This document shows positions 1 through 11,060 of a stretch of 64,000 bases of DNA, one piece after another; the first letter of the stretch is position 1; every line of letters begins with the position of its first letter. Origin of the DNA: Erinaceus europaeus (taxonomy: Eukaryota; Chordata; Mammalia; Eulipotyphla; Erinaceidae); NCBI RefSeq assembly GCF_950295315.1, contig NC_080165.1, forward strand, positions 6,636,417 to 6,700,416, given 5' to 3'. The notes beneath the pieces were generated by a model. That model saw only the letters and a list, made by a program, of their open reading frames with translations. It had not been told where the DNA came from and did not search any database. The translations under genes and the position numbers were made by a program.

Positions 1-731
1 GCCCCATGTCCATCCATGTCTCACCCTGTGCTCTCCTCCCTCCCAGAGTCCTTTGCTGTGGTGCAGTGCCCCATGTCCATCCATGTGTCACCCTGTGCTC
101 CCCCTCCCTCCCTCCCAGAGTCCTTTGCCGTGGTGCAGTGCCCCATGTCCATCCATGTGTCACTCTGTGCTCTCCCTCCCTCCCAGAGTCCTTTGCTGTG
201 GTGCAGTGCCCCATGTCCATCCATGTCTCACCCTGTGCTCTCCTCCCTCCCAGAGTCCTTTGCTGTGGTGCAGTGACCCATGTCCATCCATGTCTCACTC
301 TGTGCTCTCCTCCCTCCCAGAGTCCTTTGCTGTGGTGCAGTGCCCCATGTCCATCCATGTCTCACCCTGTGCTCTCCTCCCTCCCAGAGTCCTTTGCTGT
401 GGTGCAGTGCCCCATGTCCATCCATGTCTCACCCTGTGCTCTCCTCCCTCCCAGAGTCCTTTGCTGTGGTGCAGTGCCCCATGTCCATCCATGTCTCACC
501 CTGTGCTCTCCCTCCCTCCCAGAGTCCTTTGCTGTGGTGCAGTGCCCCATGTCCATCCATGTCTCACTCTGTGCTCTCCTCCCTCCCAGAGTCCTTTGCT
601 GTGGTGCAGTGCCCCATGTCCATCCATGTGTCACCCTGTGCTCTCCTCCCTCCCAGAGTCCTTTGCTGTGGTGCAGTGCCCCATGTCCATCCATGTCTCA
701 CTCTGTGCTCTCCCTCCCTCCCCAGAGTCTT
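1..731. repeat. Minisatellite, ~67-bp unit, about 11 copies
   Basis: The landmark CAGAGTCCTTTGC recurs at 44, 116, 184, 251, 318, 385, 452, 520, 587, 654 and, as CAGAGTC, 723, giving spacings of mostly 67 bp with a few of 68-72 where CCTCCCTC is lengthened. Copies differ by single bases, such as TCACCC/TCACTC and GTCTCA/GTGTCA. The array continues off the left edge. Because 67 is 1 modulo 3, every frame cycles through the others, producing long stop-free but meaningless ORFs on both strands. Confidence 0.97.
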
Positions 732-821
732 TCATTTAGATCACTGTAAGGAAGAAGAATGATTTTTTAAAATACATTATTTCCAAGCTTGAAGAAAGCT
801 TCTTTGCATGTTGATAGTATT

Positions 822-1039
822 TTTTTTAATTTTTAAATTATATCTATTTATTTGGATAGAGTTAGTCAGAAATCAAGAGGGAAGGGGGTAATAGAGAGGG
901 AGAGAGACAGAAAGATACCTGCAGCACCGCTTCACCACTCGTAAAACTTTCCCCCTGTAGGTGGGGACCGGGGGCTTGAACCTGGGTCCATGCACATTCT
1001 AACAAGAGTGCTCAACCGGGTGTGCTACATCCTGGCCCC
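822..1039 (-). mobile_element. SINE-B
   Basis: The tail side (TATTTATTTGGATAGAG) is at the left and the tRNA-like head complement (CTCAACCGGGTGTGC, CTGGCCCC) at the right. The head is mutated at the A-box region. Confidence 0.85.
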
Positions 1040-1431
1040 ATTGACAGTATTTCCCCCCCTGGAATATACTAATAAATCCAATTATGTGGCTTAAATCTTT
1101 ATGTTAAACTTAATATTTAATTTAGGATTATATTAATTAAATATCCGTCAATTTTATGATGTCTAATGTGAAACCTTATCAAAAGTCAGAAAAAATTATC
1201 AAACCCAATGAATGCTGAATGTGAAGATTAATTCTATCTTTTCTGACCCTCTTGAAAGTTTAAGATGATTTTTTGAAAGCTCTTAGAGAAGATCAGCCTT
1301 TAACATATCATTATAACGACTATTATCACATTTTACAGTGTAATTGCCACCACACGTAACCTTAGCTAGCGGATTTCACTAACCATATTGTAAAACTAAA
1401 CTCACTTGTCCTGAATCTTTCTAATCTTCTC

Positions 1432-1693
1432 CTTTTTTAAAATTTATTTTTGTTATTGTAGTTATTGTTACTGATGTGGTCATTGTTGGATAGGACACAG
1501 AGAGAAATGGAGAGAGGAGGGGAAGACAGAGAGGGGGAGAGAAAGAGAGACAGACACCTGCAGACCGGCTTCACCGCTTGTGAAGCGGCTCCCCTGCAGG
1601 TGGGGAGCCGGGGTCTCGAACCCGGGATCCTTACGCAGGTCCTTGCGCTTTGTGCCACCTGCCCTTAAACTGCTGTGCTACCACCCAATTCCC
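1432..1693 (-). mobile_element. SINE-A
   Basis: The copy is near full length, from the TTATTGTAGTTATTG tail to the CTACCACCCAATTCCC head. The box B complement TCGAACCCGGGAT is intact. It abuts an antisense L1 3' end. Confidence 0.9.
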
Positions 1694-2162
1694 TTTTTTA
1701 AATTTTTATTTATTAAAAGGAAACACTAACAAAAACTGTAGGATAAGAGGGGTACAACTCCACACAATTCCAGCCACCAGAACTCCGTATCCCATCCCCT
1801 CCCCTTCTTCTTCTAGCGTTTGCCCTTCTTCCATAGCCAGTCAACAGGTCAGGTTGAAAGCTGTCAGGAGCTGCTTGTTGCTGGCTTTGAAAGTGACTGG
1901 GATCCATGTGGATTCAGTCGGCTAGGAAGGATCCTCAGTTTCCCCAATGAATGGGTACTCACGGGATGCACCATGAGAAGGTCGATCCAATGCATCCCAG
2001 TCCCCTCCCCTGACAGCTTTCCTATTCTTTATCCTACTGGGAGCATGGACCCAGGGTCATTGTGGGATGCAGAAGGTGGAAGGTCTGGCTTCTGTCATTG
2101 CTTTTCAAGTGTCGCCCATATGCTGTGGACTTCAGATGGGATAAATGGACTTTCTACATGAC
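1694..2162 (-). mobile_element. L1 3' end, antisense, interrupted by a ~185-nt element
   Basis: Read on the minus strand it ends TATCCTACAGTTTTTGTTAG then AATAAATAAAAA, a LINE 3' terminus. Other copies of this family in the window (6455, 27016, 44580, 58090) run directly from CCCATCCCCTCCCC into TGATAGCTTTCC; here those two motifs are separated by about 200 bp of foreign sequence. Confidence 0.85.
1805..1990 (-). mobile_element. Unclassified ~185-nt retroposon-like element, copy 1
   Basis: This sequence runs from TTCTTCTTCTAGCG to GGTCGATCCAA inside the L1 end. It is flanked by an imperfect direct repeat, ATCCCA-TCCCCTCCCC on the left (1789-1804) and ATCCCAGTCCCCTCCCC on the right (1994-2010). 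The second copy at 14031-14214 has the same two ends. On the minus strand the element starts TTGGATCGACC and finishes CTAGAAGAAGAA, so its tail is (AGA)n rather than poly(A). I cannot assign it to a known family, and no clear box A/box B pair is visible. It could be a fragment of a larger repeat or of a messenger RNA. Confidence 0.7.
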
Positions 2163-2644
2163 TGTAATATGAGAAACTAGAATATTTGTGTTTAAATTTA
2201 CATTTTAATTCTCAACAGGATTTGCCCTTATTAAAAAAAAAAAACTGCTATGGTAAATGAATTTTCTAATTTGTCTCCTTGATAATCAAGCCTACAATGT
2301 CATAGGCTGAGGTTGCTTTTTGTAGTTAGAAGCAGAAGTCATTACTATTAAAGCTAAGACCTTACCTTTAACCCGGAATATAAAGTAGTGCAGTCAATTA
2401 TTTTGGCTCATTTGTTTTCTCTTCACAATGAGTATCTGTCACTGGTCATCAAGAAGCCTGAAAAAAAAAAAAAAGCCTTCTCACAAATCAGTGGATCCTA
2501 GTTTTTTGACTTTTTTTAAAAGTAAGTGGTGATAGTCTACTTTTAGTAATTGATTTGACTACAAAGGAGATTTAGATATGAATAATTTCCTTTTCTAATA
2601 AAAATGTGTTTTTTATTTGCAAAGTGTGTTGTAAATACTGAATA

Positions 2645-2828
2645 CAGATATATATCATGCACCCCAGAAGGAATTGTGGCCCAGACTCCCAGAGGGGTAA
2701 AGAGTAGGGAATCTTCCAATGGAGGGGCTGGGATATGGAACTCTGGTGTTGGGAACTGTCTGGAATTATACCCCTGTTATCTGAGAATCTTGTTAATCAT
2801 TATTAAGTCACTAATAAAAAATTAAAAA
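2645..2828 (+). mobile_element. L1 3' end, sense, 5'-truncated
   Basis: It contains GGAATTATACCCCTGTTATC followed by TTATTAAGTCACTAATAAAA and an A-rich tail, the sense version of the L1 3' terminus. It is diverged. Confidence 0.7.
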
Positions 2829-3043
2829 ATGTATAGAAACATCTTAAGTAGATTTTTTCTCAGTCCTGCTCACATCATTTATTTATATATAGAGAGGTAG
2901 ATATGCCTAAGTATTTTACATGCATATAATTCACTTCTTTTCCTCTGGTTTCTGGCATGCTGATGAGATGAGGAGATTCTAGGTAAGCCTGTATTCCGTA
3001 TTATGAAGTGCTGAAGTGGCAAGTGGGCTCATTCTTTCAACAG

Positions 3044-3200
3044 GGCGCATTTGGAGGCCAGTGCTGAGAAGTGGAACCGGCTGCTGCTGTCACTAGAAGA
3101 GCTGATCAAGTGGCTGAATCTGAAAGACGAGGAACTTACCATGCAGATGCCCATCGGGGGTGACGTCCCCGCCTTGCAGCTCCAGCACGACCACTGCAAA
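3044..3200 (+). CDS. UTRN: Utrophin exon (counterpart of dystrophin exon 57)
   Basis: This internal coding exon lies between a TTTCAACAG acceptor and a GTAAGT donor. The first base completes a codon begun in the upstream exon; 52 full codons follow, from Ala-His-Leu-Glu-Ala-Ser to Asp-His-Cys-Lys, and the exon ends in phase 0. The peptide has [19 protein letters not shown] and [13 protein letters not shown], which I recognise as utrophin; dystrophin has related but different residues. It forms helix A and part of helix B of the second-to-last spectrin-like repeat. Utrophin is the autosomal dystrophin paralogue that links cortical actin to the dystroglycan complex at the membrane, notably at neuromuscular and myotendinous junctions. 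The length of 157 bp equals dystrophin exon 57. There is no stop or frameshift, so the exon looks functional. Confidence 0.96.
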
Positions 3201-3337
3201 GTAAGTTGACTGCGAACAGCTGGCTGGGCCTTTTAGAACTCACTGGACTGGTGAAATAAATCTTAAAATATAAAGTTCTGGATAAACACACATCTTTAAA
3301 ATTTTATTTTATTTTATTTTTAAATTTTTTGGGGGGA

Positions 3338-3577
3338 AACATTTATTTATTTATTCCCTTTTGTTGCCCTTGTTGTAGTTATTGTTGTGATTGATGTCCT
3401 CATTGTTGGATAGGACAGAGAGAAATGGAGAGAGGAGGGGAAGACAGAGAGGGGGAGAGAAAGACAGGCACGACTCCCCTGCTGGTGGGGAGCTGGGGGC
3501 TCGAACCGGGATCCTTACGCTGGTCCTTGCGCTTTGTGCCACGTGTGTTTAACCTGCTGCGCTACTGCCCAACTCCC
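3338..3577 (-). mobile_element. SINE-A with internal deletion
   Basis: The tail and head are present, but after AAAGACAGGCACG the sequence jumps to ACTCCCCTGC. About 30 bp of the CTGCAGACCTGCTTCACCGC region found in other copies is missing. Confidence 0.88.
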
Positions 3578-3778
3578 TAAACATGCATGTTAAGCAAATC
3601 ATGACAGTTTCTTTCCTACGCTGTTTATAGTTGCCAGCATTCAGGCATTCACTGTAAATTGTTTTTTCCCCTTTGTTTCTAATTAATATGCCTGGACATA
3701 CTTAAATGTTTTTTTTTCCCCAAATATCAAAGCCAATCAAAGCAGGATATTAATTAATTAATTTTTTTTTTAGCTTAT

Positions 3779-4005
3779 GGTGAAATTTATTTAACATTCT
3801 AGTAGATTTCCTGCCCATGGGCTCCCTTCCCGGCTCCACATGGGTGTCTGCAGCACCCTCTCACCCCTGACCTATGACCCTAGCCCCCCTGCAAGCCCCC
3901 CTCCCTTTTGCCCCTTCCCCAGAATCCCTTGCTTTGGTGCAGCACCCCAACCTCAGTCCAAGTTTCACCCTGTGTTCTCCCTTTCCGGCTCTGTCTCCTG
4001 AGTTT
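3779..4005 (-). mobile_element. L1-like 3' fragment related to the minisatellite unit
   Basis: The segment CCCCAGAATCCCTTGCTTTG to TTTCACCCTGTGTTCTCC aligns along its length with the ~67-bp minisatellite unit at 1-731. It also shares CTGCA..ACTCTCACCCCT-type sequence with the fragment at 62690-62880, and AGTCCAAGTT with the L1 at 39890-40265. I infer an old LINE 3' region. Confidence 0.6.
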
Positions 4006-4084
4006 TAAGTGTTAACATATTTGGGATTTAGGTTGAACTTAAAGGCGTAAATCACAGAATTCATAAAGAATTATTTATGGGGGG

Positions 4085-4177
4085 CCCTGCAGGTGGGGAG
4101 CTGGAGGCTCGAACCGTGATCCTTACGCCAGTCCTTGAGCTTTGTGCCACGTGCACTTAACTTGCTGCGCTACTGCA
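4085..4177 (-). mobile_element. SINE-A head fragment
   Basis: Only the promoter half remains, from CCTGCAGGTGGGGAGC to TGCTGCGCTACTGC. The whole tail is missing, the reverse of the usual 5' truncation of retroposons, so a deletion after insertion is likely. Confidence 0.8.
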
Positions 4178-5024
4178 ATGCATTCTTTACCACAGAATGT
4201 TAAGAACTTGAAGTTTATTTCCATTTGGATCCTTATGATTAGCTTGTTCAAATTGCCATTTACGTTAATTTTCTTTGTTATTTTAAAAAATGAATATAAT
4301 AGCTTTTGAGATTAAAAAAAAAAGGAAAACACCTGTTCTCTGACAGAGGCAAAGCCGTAAGAGTCTCCTGAATACTGATTTAAGAAAGCCGCATTTCACT
4401 TGCCTTATTTCAACTTTCCCTTCCATTAATTATTAATATTCTTGTATGAAATCACATGCTGGTGACAAAATAAGTATTCTATACAGAATCAAGGATGCTT
4501 ATGGCCTTGTGCCTCCAGTTCTGACTGAAAGGAAGGAAGAAAAGGTTTCATGAAGCAGGGTGCATTGAAAATATTTCTAAGAGGTTGAATAACAAGGAGA
4601 GAAAGTGGGCCATGTAAACTGCGTTGACCTTGAAAGACATTTACACTGTAGAGTTGAAAGCCTTATTGGAATAGTTACAAGAAGTTACATGGATACAAGT
4701 ATAGAGAACGCTCAAGAATTTTTTTTTTTTTTTTTTGCAACAAAGGAAATAGATGCATGAGGCAGTAGTTAGAGGGGACGACATGATGGTTTTATCAAGT
4801 GGGATCTGTTTCTGTGCTTATGGAAATGATTCCACCTAGTAGGAAAAGTCTGTGACCAATTAGGGAAGGACCTATGTAATGATGAGTCCGTTGTACGGCA
4901 AGGGCAGTTATATATAGGAAGGAGCAAATATTTCATCCATTTTAATTGGAAGAAATTGGACTATATGAGCACAGTGAATGGGGGGGGGGTGGTACATTTG
5001 GATGGAAAAAAGGTTTCTGTTTTC

Positions 5025-5115
5025 TGTTCACCTGCATGTGGGGATGTGTTTGAACTTAGGTCTTTGTACACTGTAAAGCGTCCACTCCACTGGGTATGCT
5101 GCCACGTGGTCCCTA
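5025..5115 (-). mobile_element. Old SINE-B-like fragment
   Basis: CACCTGCATGTGGGGATGTG, TTGAACTTAGGTCTTTG and CCACTGGGTATGCTGCCA resemble the head half of SINE-B, heavily mutated. Confidence 0.5.
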
Positions 5116-5139
5116 TTAACATTTTTACTCTCTTTCCTC

Positions 5140-5690
5140 CTTTCTCTTGTGATTTTATAGTGATTTACAAGATTAGGTGAAAATACGGGCATAAGCCCTT
5201 ACCGCCACCAGAGTTCTGTGCCCCATTCCCTTCCGATGGAATCTGTACTTGCCTATTTTTCTTGACTTCTACAGCCCTGCCTTCACTTCCCTTCTAAGTC
5301 ACACATATTACTACTTCCAAGTGTCCTTCTAACCCAAGAAACAGTGCCCAATGTCCTCTGGTGTAATTGCTTCTCAGATGGACATGAACACTGGCCAGTT
5401 GATCCCTATCTGCAGCCCATCTCTGTCTTTCCCTAGTAGGGTAGAGCTCTGAGGAGATGAGGTTTGGGACATGTTGGAACGGTCATCTGCCCAGGGAGAT
5501 CAGGATAAGGGGTAGTGGCATCTGCCGCTTAGTAGCTGAGACTGTAATGCTTCTGCTGGTATGTCGCAGCTGTAGTTTGCTGAAGTTCACTAAGTTCAAT
5601 AGTTGGCAGTCTTGTTTTTTGGGGGAAGAATTTCCATATCCACTGTTACTTTGTGATCATGCCTCCTGGAAGTCCTGCAAACATGTTTAA
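5140..5690 (-). mobile_element. Old antisense L1 3' region
   Basis: It shares with the younger L1 ends the order CCACCAGAGTTCTGTGCCCC, GCATAAG, CTTTCCCTAGTAGGG and GTCATCTGCCCAGGGA, but is much more diverged. Confidence 0.5.
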
Positions 5691-6439
5691 TAAAGTAAGA
5701 AATAAGGTCCTCAACTTCATACGGCAAGAGAGTAGAAGAGATGGGGGTGGTTGGAAGTAAGACAAGGCAGAAAAAGAATGTTTACTACACTGATGCGATG
5801 TTACAATGAGCTTCCTTCAGGTCAATGGTCACTGTCTTAATATGAGAACGGCCCATGTCAGTGGTTTTTTTTTAAATCTGTGTTTATTTAGTTGCTTCAG
5901 TGATGATGACGATTTCATTGGAGACATGAAGTTAGCCACACAGATATGATGAGGGAAGAAGGGAATGGAGAATGGAGTTGTAGAAATATGTGGACATATT
6001 AGTAATGGTTTCCAATTTGTGGAAATATGAAAAAAAAAATCAGAGAGCTGAGGCATAGGTAAGAAGTGATCAGGGTCAAATTAGACATGTTTATGGACTG
6101 GCAAATTGTACAAGTTGGAAGTGTGGGTGTGGGAAACTTTCTGTAAATAAAGAAGGTAGTGACCAGAGAAAAGATGTTAGAAATCAGAATTTGGAGAGGA
6201 ATTCTTTGTTGTCAATGGCAATTTCTAGTATCTATGAAAGCAACTAGAATAGTGAAAGAACAAAATCCTCAGAAGAGAACCATTCCAGGAGCAAAGTTGC
6301 TAAGGGAGTAGAGGGATCATTTCCATGAATAAAGAAACTGCCATGGCCAGGAGACAGAACTTGCTGTTAAAATGTTGATTATGAAGGAAGGGCAATGCTG
6401 GGATAGTTTAGAAATTTTTAAAAAAAAATTTTTCTTTCA

Positions 6440-8215
6440 TTTTTTTAAATTTAATTTTTTTATTTATAAAAAGGAAACATTGACTAAACCATAGGATAGG
6501 AGGGGTACAACTTCACACAATTCCCACCACCAGACCTCTGTATCCCATCCCCTCCCCTGATAGCTTTCCTATTCTCTATCCCTCTGGGAGTATGGACCCA
6601 GGGTCACTGTGGGATGCAGAAGGTGGAAGGTCTGGCTTCTGTAATTGCTTCCCTGCTGAACATGGGTGTTGACAGGTCGATCCATACTCCCAGCCTGCCT
6701 CTCTCTTTCTCTAGTAGGGTAGGGATCTGGGGAAGCGGAGCTCCAGGACACACTGATGGGGTTGTTTGTCCAGGGAAGTCTGGTCTGCATCATGCTAGCA
6801 TCTGGAACCTGGTGGTTGAAAAGAGAGTTAGCATACAAAGCCAAACAAATTGTTGACCAGTCATGAACCTAAAGGCTGGAATAGTGCAGATATAAGGTTT
6901 CCATTTTTGTAGAGAGCTAGTAGGCATATCTCAGTTCTATTCCAAAGGGCCTGTGGCTATTCTAGTGGGTTTTTTTATATTTTTAATATTTTTATTTTTT
7001 GCCCAAGCTTGAAATCTGATATGCAGGTGGATCCTAATTATTGTCTGGGGAGATGGTGTCATGGCTGGCAGAAGGACCAGAAGGTTGGATCAGGGAAGAG
7101 AATAGCTCCCAAATATGGAAGGTGTATAAATATTGACTGAACCCCATAAATATTGATTGAACCCCATCAATTTGTTCTGATCTGGGGCCCATATTCAGCT
7201 TAGGAGCCTATGTGACCTCTGCATCCCTGTAGATCTGAGCTCACATTCTGTGGTCATAAGTAGGAACGTTCCAAGCTACCCCAATATCAGGACTCATCTT
7301 CCTCAGGTGGAGCATAGAGTATGTTGTCCAGCCTCCCTTTGGAGGATGGAACATTCTCTACCTTGTTGATCCAAGTTGAGGGCAAGGTCCTATGGGGGGG
7401 CCACAAAGGGGTCTATTGTGTTGTTTCTGCTAGGAATGACTGATAACAGTGGAGATAGAGATTTATTGGAGGTCTAGGCTCATTATGTCTGTTTGGGAAT
7501 CTCAGGACTCCCTGAATAGGGCCCCAGCTGGTGGAATGGCCTGATAGTGACTAAAGAGTCATCCTTAAAGTATGCCCATCTTTTGCCCTCATTCAGCTTT
7601 TGCAGTCCTTGCTTTGATAAGGTTAGCTTTGGAGTGAGTGAGGGAACTGTAATAGGAAGTAGGTGAGGAGGGTATCTAAGTCTAAGTAGACACTATTTCA
7701 TTAGGAACTTGATACTGACTCACTGCAGACTATTGTGTAATTTTGCTTTCAGGAATATATTTTGCCCTAATTTATGGGTACATGTGGACATATGCTCTAT
7801 TTACGGGACCTGGTCTATATCTAGGTTTTAGGACTTTGTTAGGAAGTGAACCTCCTGGAATGGAATTAGAGAATCCTATGAAAGGAAAGGTCTCAGCCGA
7901 GTAATGACGGTGAAGGGTTGACATTCCACACCTGAAGTCTCTGGACACAGTCTGAAGTGAAGCATGCTGAGGTGGTACTCGTTGCATTGATTAGTTTGGG
8001 ATCAGCAGATGCAATATCATTTGATATGAATTGAGAGAAGCATGCAGGAAAGTGCGCCCCACCCTAGAGGTTCCAGGACTGGGGGAAATATAGGCTCTAA
8101 AGAGGAAGTGGGAGGTTCCTGCTGTCTTAGGGTTTAAGAAGACAATAGTTATTGCTATAATCACATTATTTGGCAATTGGGTTAACTTTGAAATATCCCT
8201 TTGTTAGGACTTGCT
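6440..8215 (-). mobile_element. L1 3' region, antisense, long copy
   Basis: This is the most complete copy of the family also seen at 1694, 27016, 44580 and 58090. It begins with the reversed A-rich tail (TTTATAAAAAGGAAACATTG) and continues for about 1.7 kb with no usable ORF. Landmarks shared with the other copies are GGGTACAACTTCACACAATT, GTATGGACCCAGGGTC and GAGCTCCAGGACACA. The length suggests a long 3' UTR. Confidence 0.75.
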
Positions 8216-9083
8216 GTATCATACCCAACATCACCATAATTTATGTCCTTTGACATTATTTGTATATAGTGTGCCACCGGTTTCTTCTGTTCTCCCTGGT
8301 CTAAGCTTTTAAGAGAGTCAACATATCAAAGACTCAGCCTATGTATTAAAAAGACTCAGTCTGTGATATAAAAGGTTTGAGACATTCAATCAATTTTTCC
8401 CTCTCATATTAACTAAATAGTCATTTATGTAACTGCAAATTGACAGGAGTGTACATAAACACCATTCCCACCACCCGAAGACTATGTCTCTTATCCCCCT
8501 CCCCCATGAAGCCAAATATCCACCTTCACCCTCACATCAGGGATTTTACTTTGGTTCCCTACTCCAAATTCAGTCAAATCCTGCTTTTAGTTTCCCTTTC
8601 AGATCTTCTTTCTCAACTTCTGTTGATGAGTGGGATCATCCCATACTCATCTTTATCTTTCTGACTTAGCTCACTTAACATAATTCCTTCTAGCTCTGTC
8701 CAAGATGGGTCAGAGAAGGTGGGTTCATTGTTCTTAATAGCTGCATAGTATTCCATTGTGTATATATACCACAGCTTTCTCAGCCACTCATCTGTTGTTG
8801 GGCACCTGGATTGCTTCTAGGTTTTAGCTATTACGAATTGTGCTGCTATGAACATAGGTGTACACATTTCTTTTTGGTTGGGTGTTATGGAGTCCTTGGA
8901 GTCTATCCCTAGAAAAGGAATTACTGGGTTATATGGAAGGTCCATGTCTAGCCTTGTGAGAGTTCTCCAGACTGCTCTCTACCGAGGCTGGACCAGTTTA
9001 CATTCCCACCAGCAGTGCAGAAGGGTTCCTTTGTCCCCACAGCCTCTCCAGCATTTGTTGCTGCTGTCCTTTTTGATGTATGC
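8216..9083 (-). mobile_element. Second L1 3' segment, antisense, including the end of ORF2
   Basis: On the minus strand, TGGTATATATACACAATGGA and TACTATGCAGCTATTAAGAA correspond to the conserved C-terminal part of L1 ORF2 (the YTMEYYAAIK-type stretch), followed by a 3' UTR ending in GGTGGTGGGAATGG. It may be continuous with the preceding feature or be a separate, older insertion. No intact ORF2 is present. Confidence 0.8.
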
Positions 9084-9099
9084 CATTCTCTCTCTCTCT

Positions 9100-9261
9100 C
9101 ACTCTCTTTTTTAAATTTATTTTTTATTGTTGTTGATGTCATCATTGTTGTTGGATAGGACAGAGAGAAATGGAGAGAGGAGGGGAAGACAGAGAGGGGG
9201 AGAGAAAGACAGACACCTGCAGACCTGCTTCACCACCTGTGAAGTGACTCCCTTGCAGGTG
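9100..9261 (-). mobile_element. SINE-A, head deleted
   Basis: It runs from the tail to CTTGCAGGTGGGGG and then stops. The tRNA-like head and both promoter boxes are missing. Confidence 0.85.
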
Positions 9262-9352
9262 GGGGCTCTCTTTTTAATTTTTTAAAATTAATTAATTCAT
9301 TTATTCCCTTTTTTTAGCCCTTATTGCTTTTTTGTTGTAATTATTATTGTTG
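9262..9352 (-). mobile_element. SINE-A tail fragment
   Basis: TTAATTCATTTATTCCC, then TAGCCCTTATTGC and TGTAATTATTATTGTTG, is the tail of a second SINE-A directly against the truncated one, with nothing beyond it. Confidence 0.6.
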
Positions 9353-9935
9353 TCTCTAATTTATCCTTAACCTTTTCTTAAGATCAAAAGCACTTTGAGT
9401 GTACATATGGTTGCTCTGTTTAAGAACATTTTTTTTTCATTTTCTGTGTCTAATTAAAAATACCTCCTCCTCTGCCTTTTGATTCTTTCTATTGGAGAAA
9501 TATTTAGTGTAGGTGTGTATCTGTGTTTAAGTTTGTGTATGTGCACATAAAGCTTAAAATAATCCATTATTAGAAAGGGATTGAATAAACAGTTTAGTCC
9601 AGTTCCATTATGTATTATAGAATAAAAGTCAACGTACACTGTGTTTAATGAAATCTGAATTCTTATCCCTCCCCCCCTCTGATTTCTAGTAAATAACTTA
9701 TTACTTGCCTACCGTGTTCAGCAGTGCAGGCTCTGAGACACTGGGTGCATACTGTGCAGAAAGATACAGGGTCTCTCTGTCTGGAGTGTGCAGTCAATAC
9801 TAAGCTTCATTTTCTCTCTTTCCCTCCCTCCTTTCATTTCTTTCTTTCTTTGTATTTTAATATTTTTATTTTTTTCTTTTTTGATTTAGTGCTAACCCTA
9901 CAAACCTACTGTTCCCATGAACATATTTTTTTCTT

Positions 9936-10075
9936 TCTATTTTGATAGGACAGAGAGAATTGAGAGGAGAGGGGGAAGGAGATGGGGAAGTTACCTGCAG
10001 ACCTGTGTCCCTCTGAGGCTGCGAGCTGGGGCTCCAGCAGGATTGATCATATATGTGCTTACTAGTCACCTAACA
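9936..10075 (-). mobile_element. Degraded SINE
   Basis: GATAGGACAGAGAGAATTGA and ACCTGCAGACCTG are recognisable; the head half is scrambled. Confidence 0.55.
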
Positions 10076-10124
10076 CTTAACAGTACCTGTGGCTTTTGCT
10101 TTCTTAAGAGGAATCGCCTCTAAC

Positions 10125-10405
10125 AATTTATTTATTTATTTATTTACTTATTTATTCCCTTTTGTTGCCCTTGTTGTTCTATTATTGTTGTTGTTGTTGA
10201 TGTCATCACTGTTAGATAGGACAGAGAGAAATGGAGAGAGGAGGGGAAGACAGAGAGGGGGAGAGAAAGACAGACACCTGCAGACCTGCTTCACCGCCTG
10301 TAAAGTGACGCCCCTGCAGGTGGGGAGCCGGGGACTCGAACCGGGATGCTTATGCCTGTCCTTGCGCCATATGCGCTTAGCCCGCTGTGCTACCACCCGG
10401 CCCCC
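10125..10405 (-). mobile_element. SINE-A, full length
   Basis: The copy is complete, with TCGAACCGGGATGC (box B complement) and GCTGTGCTACCACC (box A complement). Its tail begins in a (TTTA)n run. Confidence 0.92.
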
Positions 10406-10744
10406 TGATAAAACTTTTACTGGTCAGTAGATGTAGACATCTGAGTATCCTGTATTCTCAGTGGTCTATATTGGCAAGTTTGTTTTCAACAAAACTTTGT
10501 AGCGCCGTTGTTGTTCTCATTTGGATAATGGCGCAGTAGCCTCTATTCTTCAGACCTGATAGTGGGTCTTTCTGTGTGGCTACTGGATGTGTCAGCTGAG
10601 CTTCAGTAGCCAAGTGTCAGTCTGCACCTCCTGTATTCACTGACCCATGAGGCTTTGTGGCACCTTGTCCTGTCTCTTCAGTCCTTCTTTCTACTAGAAG
10701 GTGTAAACCAACTAGCACTGTCCAAATGCCGGGCACTCTATAAG

Positions 10745-11060
10745 CAATATCTTCTTCCTCTTCCTCTCCCTCTCCCTCTCCCTCTCCCTCTCCCTCTCCC
10801 TCTCCCTCTCCCTCTCCCTCTCCCTCTCCCTCTCCCTCTCCCTCTCCCTCTCCCTCTCCCTCTCCCTCTCCCTCTCCCTCTCCCCTCCCCTCCCCTCCCC
10901 TCCTCTCCCTCTCCCTCTCCCTCTCCCTCTCCCTCTCCCCTCCTCCCCTCTCCTCTCCTCTCCCTCTCCCTCTCCCTCTCCCTCTCCTCTCCCTCTCCCT
11001 CTCCCTCTCCCTCTCCTTCTTCTTCCTCTTCTTCTTCCCCTTCTTCTTCCCCTTCCCCTC
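10745..11060. repeat. (CTCCCT)n hexanucleotide tract, pure pyrimidine on the + strand
   Basis: About 300 bp consist almost only of C and T on the + strand, mostly perfect CCCTCT units with CCCCT and CTTCTT variants. It sits between the left target duplication and the tail of the SINE-A at 11061-11350, so it appears to be the expanded tail of that SINE. Such homopurine/homopyrimidine mirror tracts can form triplex DNA. Confidence 0.95.

Larger units (their letters stand above)
1..3043 (+). other. UTRN: UTRN intron upstream of the first exon seen (partial)
   Basis: This intron enters from outside the window. It holds a minisatellite (1-731), SINEs, an antisense L1 3' end carrying an inserted element, and a sense L1 3' end. 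The stretches 1040-1431, 2165-2640 and 2830-3035 are AT-rich sequence in which I recognise nothing. No trace of the exon preceding the one at 3044 was found. Confidence 0.8.

Noticed and set aside
1..731. CRISPR-like regular repeat spacing
   Set aside because: There are no unique spacers; the whole unit is repeated, and the genome is mammalian.
6..762. Long repetitive ORFs (up to 247 codons) on both strands of the left edge
   Set aside because: They come from a 67-bp minisatellite whose unit lacks stops in several frames. The same peptide motifs recur in all frames, there is no gene context, and the array resembles a LINE fragment.
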